In this document: positions 6,108 to 6,930 of the stretch, piece by piece
Position numbering within the stretch: the first letter of the stretch is position 1
Layout: every line of letters starts with the position of its first letter
NCBI GenBank assembly: GCA_019695455.1
Contig: JAEUAC010000007.1
Location: 1-6,930, forward strand
Direction: 5' to 3'
From: Methylorubrum extorquens
GTDB lineage: Bacteria > Pseudomonadota > Alphaproteobacteria > Rhizobiales > Beijerinckiaceae
DNA length: 6,930 nucleotides
Notes under the pieces: generated by a model
Seen by the model: the letters and a program-made list of their open reading frames with translations, nothing else
Databases searched by the model: none
What the model was told of the DNA's origin: nothing
Position numbers and translations under genes: made by a program

Positions 6108-6280
6108 GCGTCGGTTGCGCCTTTAGCCAGAATGTGCGGGAGGCCGAGGCCGGGGGCGCTTAGTTGGTGCACGGCCCGGGCCAAGTCAAATCGCCCGGCC
6201 CGAGGCGGCGTCCCGGAGTCGTGTCGGCGCGGCGCCCGTGCCATGCTCGACGGCGACGGAACGTGCAACGGGGGCCGGTC
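6108..6280. other. Divergent intergenic region between topA and the exported coiled-coil gene
   Basis: These 173 bp must hold the control regions of both divergent genes. The candidate topA promoter is given separately. For the plus-strand gene I see only poor promoter matches, for example TTGGTG (6164-6169) with CAAATC (6187-6192) 17 bp later, which would overlap the topA promoter on the opposite strand. A 13-codon open frame (6243-6284) ends across the GTG start of the plus-strand gene. Confidence 0.5.
6161..6189 (-). promoter_or_regulatory. Candidate topA promoter with palindrome in the spacer
   Basis: On the minus strand TTGACT (6184-6189, five of six -35 bases) precedes CAACTA (6161-6166, a weak -10) by 17 bp. 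The start would fall near 6154, giving a leader of about 47 nt. The spacer contains the perfect 10-bp palindrome GGCCCGGGCC (6173-6182), and the stretch after the -10 is GC-rich (AGCGCCCCC). Such GC-rich discriminators are associated with supercoiling-sensitive promoters, which would suit topA; that is inference. Confidence 0.35.
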
Positions 6281-6930
6281 GTGACGCGCGCAGCAGGGCC
6301 AACCATCGGAGCCGCCTGGCTCGTCCTCGCCGGACTGGGCCTACCGGCCGCGGCCCAGCCGGCGCCGTCGTCCCCCTCGCCGATCGCGGCCATCGCCTGC
6401 GCCGATCTCGCCAGGCCGCCCGCCGATCCGGCGGCGCCCTACGGGATTTCGGCGTCGGACTGGAACCCGGCTGCCGTCGCGGCGATGGCCGGTCGCGTCG
6501 AGGCCTGCGCCGCCGCCGATCGCCGGGCCATGGCCGCCGCCGAGGCGCGTCGCGCCGAGGCGGAGCGGGCCGGACGCGAGCGGATCAGGACCGCCGAGGA
6601 GGCGCTCGCCACGGCCCGGACCTTCGTGCCGAAGGCGGAGCGCGACGTCGCTGCGGCGCGGGCCGCGTCCCGCGAGGCGGCCCGGCAGGCGGGCGAGGCC
6701 GCGAAGGCCGAGATCGCCCGCATCGCGGCCGAGAGCGAGGCCCGCGCGGCCGCCATGGGAGCGATCCGGGAGCGGATCGCCCGCGACGCCGCCCAGCGGA
6801 GCGCCGAGGCGGCGGCCCGGGCCGAGATGCGGGGCCGCCAGGCGCCGTCGCTGGAGGAGGTCCGGCGCGAGGCCGAGAGCCGGGAGGCGGAGGCCGCCGC
6901 GGCCGCGCGGCGGGCGGCCGATGCCCGGGT
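6281..6930 (+). CDS. Exported Ala/Arg/Glu-rich coiled-coil protein of unknown function, 3' end cut by the window edge
   Basis: An open frame of 216 codons runs from GTG 6281 to the right edge without a stop. It begins with a signal-peptide-like segment: GAAWLVLAGLGLPAAA (10-25) with a probable signal peptidase I site after A25 (AAA before Q26), so the product is likely periplasmic or secreted. A short Pro/Ala linker and a region with two cysteines, C40 (IACADLARPP) and C76 (RVEACAAAD), follow; these might form a disulfide. The spacing resembles a cysteine-pair module that, from memory, precedes SEL1 or caspase-like domains in some alphaproteobacterial proteins, a weak comparison. From about residue 78 to the edge the sequence is Ala, Arg and Glu with heptad-like spacing and almost no proline, suggesting a long charged helix or coiled coil. 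GGGGG at 6270-6274 can serve as a weak ribosome site for GTG 6281; in-frame GTG at 6263 is an alternative. I do not recognise the family. GC-rich composition makes an accidental long frame possible, but the signal peptide argues for a real gene. Confidence 0.68.
   Translation, partial: MTRAAGPTIGAAWLVLAGLGLPAAAQPAPSSPSPIAAIACADLARPPADPAAPYGISASDWNPAAVAAMAGRVEACAAADRRAMAAAEARRAEAERAGRERIRTAEEALATARTFVPKAERDVAAARAASREAARQAGEAAKAEIARIAAESEARAAAMGAIRERIARDAAQRSAEAAARAEMRGRQAPSLEEVRREAESREAEAAAAARRAADAR

Noticed and set aside
3876..6284. 802-codon open frame on the plus strand
   Set aside because: Antisense to topA with low-complexity composition and no recognisable motif; only its last 13 codons (from 6243) are mentioned as a possible upstream frame.
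6160..6393. Minus-strand open frame facing the coiled-coil gene (also 6439-6756)
   Set aside because: Both are antisense to the signal-peptide-bearing frame and have shadow-like composition.
1..6930. CRISPR arrays, tRNA/rRNA genes, insertion sequences, phage genes
   Set aside because: No regularly spaced repeats, cloverleaf-like sequences, transposase motifs or terminal inverted repeats were seen.

Overview
The window is very GC-rich, with third codon positions almost all G or C. It carries housekeeping genes in an arrangement typical of a free-living alphaproteobacterium. A Hyphomicrobiales / Methylobacterium-like host is my best guess, from the composition, the style of ParE and TopA, and the small lipoprotein motif. 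No 16S rRNA or other phylogenetic marker is present to settle this.

Layout. Six genes lie on the minus strand and, in transcription order (high to low coordinates), they are: topA (DNA topoisomerase I, 6107-3441); a parD/parE-type toxin-antitoxin pair (antitoxin 3382-3092, toxin 3102-2803, overlapping by 11 bp); a small cysteine-containing lipoprotein gene (2690-2424); parE (topoisomerase IV ATPase subunit, 2343-286); and the first 54 codons of ribF (FAD synthetase, 163 to the left edge). On the plus strand, diverging from topA, a gene for an exported Ala/Arg/Glu-rich coiled-coil protein starts at about 6281 and runs off the right edge. No gap exceeds about 175 bp, and no RNA genes, insertion sequences, CRISPR arrays or phage genes are visible.

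How the genes relate. TopA removes negative supercoils. Topo IV (ParC+ParE) decatenates chromosomes and relaxes supercoils. ParE-family toxins are known, where studied, to poison DNA gyrase. The window therefore places a predicted gyrase-inhibitor module between two topoisomerase genes and confusingly contains two unrelated proteins called ParE. Whether this is functional clustering or an accidental insertion cannot be told from one sequence.

No wholly new multi-gene system is evident. The items most worth a second look are the toxin-antitoxin pair between topoisomerase genes, a 10-nt match to the 16S rRNA 3' end (anti-Shine-Dalgarno) in the parE leader where a ribosome binding site would be expected, a promoter-like element that would make the lipoprotein mRNA leaderless, and the unrecognised exported coiled-coil protein.
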